Origin: Umbelopsis isabellina
Lineage: Eukaryota; Mucoromycota; Umbelopsidomycetes; Umbelopsidales; Umbelopsidaceae
Direction of reading: 5' to 3'
Length of the DNA: 64,000 bases
Assembly (NCBI GenBank): GCA_016758905.1
Contig: JAEPQZ010000004.1
Span: forward strand, 1,116,001 to 1,180,000
The position numbers and the translations under genes are program-made. The notes under the pieces were generated by a model that did not search any database, was not told the origin of the DNA, and was given only the letters and a program-made list of their open reading frames with translations. This document shows, one piece after another, positions 61,370 to 64,000 of this stretch. The first letter of the stretch is position 1. Every line of letters starts with the position of its first letter.

Positions 61370-62057
61370 AATTTTCAGTAAATGATAGTAAGTGAAGAAA
61401 AGAAGCCAAAAATATTCACATCCAATGATCAGCCATGATTGAGTGTCTAAAGGGAGCTCATGGGGATACAAGTAGGGGGTTCAACCTTTCAATCCACCAA
61501 ATGCGGTATCAGGGGTGTCGAGATGTTGTTTAGTATTATAATAACACTCTTGCCTTCTGTGATTTAAAAACGCTCGTTCTTTTTGTGATGCAGGTCATTT
61601 CGCTCATGCATCTGTTTATTAGAAATTGGCGATAACCATTGCAGTTTCCAATTAAGTACACTTCATGTAGCAATGATAAAATCTGGGACTAAAGGGGACT
61701 GCTCGTGGTGTTTGAGGAGAAATAGTAAGCTGGTGGTCTGAATAGGAGACCTTCAATTGAGGGATGGAAAGCAGGGATGGCTGGGCCACTATAACAGCAA
61801 TGTAGACAATAGGTGAGAACTGCCTGAGAAACATAATTTATGTTATGTTGTAATTTGAAACGTTAAACAAATAATCCTGTGGTCTTTCGCTATTTAGATA
61901 GCCAGTGGAAGACTTTTCTTTATTGTCGCTTCACAAGCATAACAGTATGAAACAATGAAACAAGGTGTATTGGTACACTCATCGAAGTGGCTTCGGATAT
62001 TCACTAAATAAAAAGAAGACAACTTCGGTACAGCTACTATAGTTCCAGCTCTTCTGA
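61370..62057. other. Intergenic, septin promoter / PKA-R 3' flank
   Basis: About 690 bp. No supportable gene; mixed composition with T-rich tracts near 61560-61580. Likely the promoter of the septin gene. Confidence 0.5.
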
Positions 62058-63691
62058 CTAGGATTGATTCTCTACAGTGGAAGAGCTGTGTTGGTTGATA
62101 ATTGCATGATAATTCTCTGAATTGCGTTTCAATATGTCAAGCACAGGTCCAAGTAGACGTGTGAACGCTTTTTTTCCTAATGTGGCACACTTAAGACGGC
62201 CGCTAGCTCTGACTGTTGCGAGTCGTGGTGTATCATTCAACAAAGCAAGCTCTGCGCAATATGAACGATTAGAAGCCTATTCAAAACGAGTCAAGCTTGA
62301 GGACACCAAGTATTGTACTCACCACCAAAATATCCGCCTCGTTCTAAACAGTTCACCTCTTGCTGCTCACCACTGGGAGTGGTTCTAAAGACTCGAGCTT
62401 CACCAGACTCGATGATATAGAAACTATCACCAACATCACCTTCATTTACAATGATATCGCCATCTTCATAGTACACAGATTCTAGTGCGTCTGCTATCTT
62501 GTGTCTTTCATATGGTTTTAACGAGCGTAATAACGGGACTTCTCCGAGAAATGCTTCGTACATTTTCCGCTTTCGTGATGTATTCTCCATAAGGATGCGC
62601 CTGAATGTCACACGGTCCAATGCCCAGAGAACAGCGTCTGATGTGGCAATGATAGTCGCTGCGCGTGGAGCATTATACATGAGAGCTAGTTCTCCAAAAC
62701 TACCTCCCGCTTCGTAAGAAACAACCTTGATTGGAGCTTCGCCGTTCTTTGATATGTAGCAGTCAAAAGTACCGGACTCAACCGCATAGAAGTAGTCACC
62801 CACGGCCCCTTGCTCTATCACCTTCGTTCCTTTCGGTACTTTTTTTTCTGCCATTGCATTGATCACGTCATTGTATTGCTCTTCATCCAGATTTTTGAAC
62901 AAGAAGTTATTTCCAATCGCAGCCTGGATTCTTTGTTTCTGGTCGTCAGATTTTGGAATAACCGTCTTGACATAGTCCTGGTTTTGTGACGGTGCAATAG
63001 ACTCTGCACTCACAGATGTGCGTCGTCCTCGATTGTAGGCTGACGGTGGTGGCATGGATGGTATGGCTGCTGTTGAGAATTTATCATGTTCTTCATCATG
63101 ATCGAACTCGTCGTCCTCATCTATCTCGCTCTGATCCATGGGGAAATCGGAGCTGATTGATGATCGGGATGGAGGCGCAAACTTAAATACGGGCGATGTA
63201 TGACCATTAGAAGTTGCATGAGGATGACGCTCAAAGTCGAATGCTGAACCTTATAACCAAAACTTTCGTTAGCCATTTCTTCTCGCTAAAGTGCTCATAT
63301 TATTTTTTATCATCGCAAATAACAGCAGTTTCACTTTCAACATTAAAACCTCTGCTGGTGGCAAAGCTATTCTCGTTTGAACTGCTTATATATGAGTCGC
63401 AAGTAAGTCCCCTTTCAATGTGTAATACACACTTCCCCCTTCTCACAGATGTCATATACTTCCATCAAGGAGCATGATACGAAACTTTGTTGAAAACACA
63501 CCTGATATATCCGAGGAATCCTGGCTTAGGAATCTTTGGCGTTGTTCCGCTAATTTGCCATTGAAGTAATCGGCGCAAAATTGTAGTACGTCCGATGGTC
63601 TCTCGCGTTGGATTTCTCGCTCCAAGTTTTCCAGTATTTCACTGTAGGAAGTTGTTGTTTCAACGGCAGCGAATTGGAATGCAGATGCCAT
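62058..63691 (-). CDS. cAMP-dependent protein kinase regulatory subunit
   Basis: Inhibitory subunit of PKA (Bcy1/PkaR type). Exons 63502-63691, 62323-63249 and 62058-62251 give 436 residues. RIIa dimerisation/docking domain at the N-terminus (SYSEILENLEREIQ, PSDVLQFCADYF), an acidic linker, then the pseudosubstrate/autophosphorylation site RRTSVS, where a Ser gives RII-type substrate character. Two cAMP-binding domains follow: cassette A with GGSFGELALMYNAPRAAT, cassette B with GGYFGGELALLNDTPRLATV; the FGELAL-PRAAT blocks carry the Glu and Arg that hold cAMP. The ATG at 63691 was chosen because it directly precedes the RIIa domain; an in-frame ATG at 63829 would add 46 residues. The 252-nt first intron is long for this window. 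Confidence 0.95.
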
Positions 63692-64000
63692 TAATCGCTG
63701 AGCTAACGAAGCAAGTTGCATGAAAGCTCGGTGCTGTCTTTGAATGTATGTCATGTGATTGATAGTATAAAATGCGGGTCCTTTCGTCCACATGTAGGAC
63801 TGTACCTGACGGATCGCTTTCCGAGACATATATTCAAAAATAAGAAAGGATGGTAGAGCATAACGTATTTAAAAACCGTCAAATTGTAAGTGAATTACTC
63901 CAACTTTTCTTGATATCATATAGATCATATTTGCTCAATATCAAGGTCCTATAGGTTTTGCTTCGATGTCTTTGGAACGTTAGTCAATTGAAAAGTATCA
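63692..64000. other. Upstream flank of PKA regulatory subunit gene
   Basis: About 310 bp at the window edge, partly a possible N-terminal extension of PKA-R if the upstream ATG is used. Nothing else supportable. Confidence 0.4.

Noticed and set aside
1-64000. tRNA, rRNA, CRISPR arrays, retroelements or DNA transposons
   Set aside because: No A/B-box pairs, ribosomal sequence, spaced repeats, terminal repeats or transposase/reverse-transcriptase motifs were seen by eye. A tRNAscan and RepeatMasker run would settle it.

Overview
The window is a compact, low-GC, intron-rich eukaryotic nuclear region. It reads best as an early-diverging fungus, most likely Mucoromycota. Introns are mostly 55-110 nt, GT-AG, with CTAAC/CTGAC-like branch sites. 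The 27 protein genes mix fungal hallmarks (Zn2Cys6 regulator, Sec2, Aim32, VBA-like MFS, trehalose-phosphate phosphatase) with genes that, as far as I know, are rare or absent in Dikarya yeasts (a CARM1/PRMT4-type methyltransferase and a TFG-like PB1 protein). The clade is inferred from gene content, not from a search.

Layout. 1-7.6 kb: SDR oxidoreductase (cut by the window edge), GPALPP/DUF3752 protein, a membrane-anchored ZZ/EF-hand protein, an MFS transporter and a histidine phosphatase. 8-18.7 kb: Nit2-type omega-amidase, GH5 glucanase, Ran1-like kinase, Sec2 GEF, Aim32-like protein and NC2-beta. 18.7-21 kb: a gene-poor stretch leading into a Zn2Cys6 regulator with a probable spliced leader. 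22.8-32.1 kb: tRNA-His guanylyltransferase, UDP-glucose:glycoprotein glucosyltransferase (ends in RDEL) and PRMT4. 32.3-44.6 kb: TFG-like protein, APC1 and a large M16 metalloprotease. 46-57.6 kb: trehalose-phosphate phosphatase, FAHD1-like hydrolase, RING protein, Bro1/ALIX-family protein, TFIIE-alpha and LSM8. 58-63.7 kb: ALG2, a septin and the PKA regulatory subunit.

The genes are ordinary single-copy housekeeping or regulatory loci on both strands. Gene pairs are tightly packed (ATG-to-ATG gaps of 76 and 146 bp; convergent stop gaps of 74 and 110 bp). I see no gene cluster, mobile element, tRNA, rRNA or CRISPR. Several genes touch the same cell biology (UGGT, ALG2 and TFG in the early secretory pathway; Sec2, Bro1 and septin in trafficking and polarity), but nothing in the sequence shows that they are co-regulated.

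The most unusual signals are splicing ones. The M16 protease gene appears to need a 2-nt microexon to keep its conserved core in frame. One UGGT intron has a perfect GTAAGT donor that would break the frame. LSM8 has a GC-AG intron. I found no convincing new multi-gene system.
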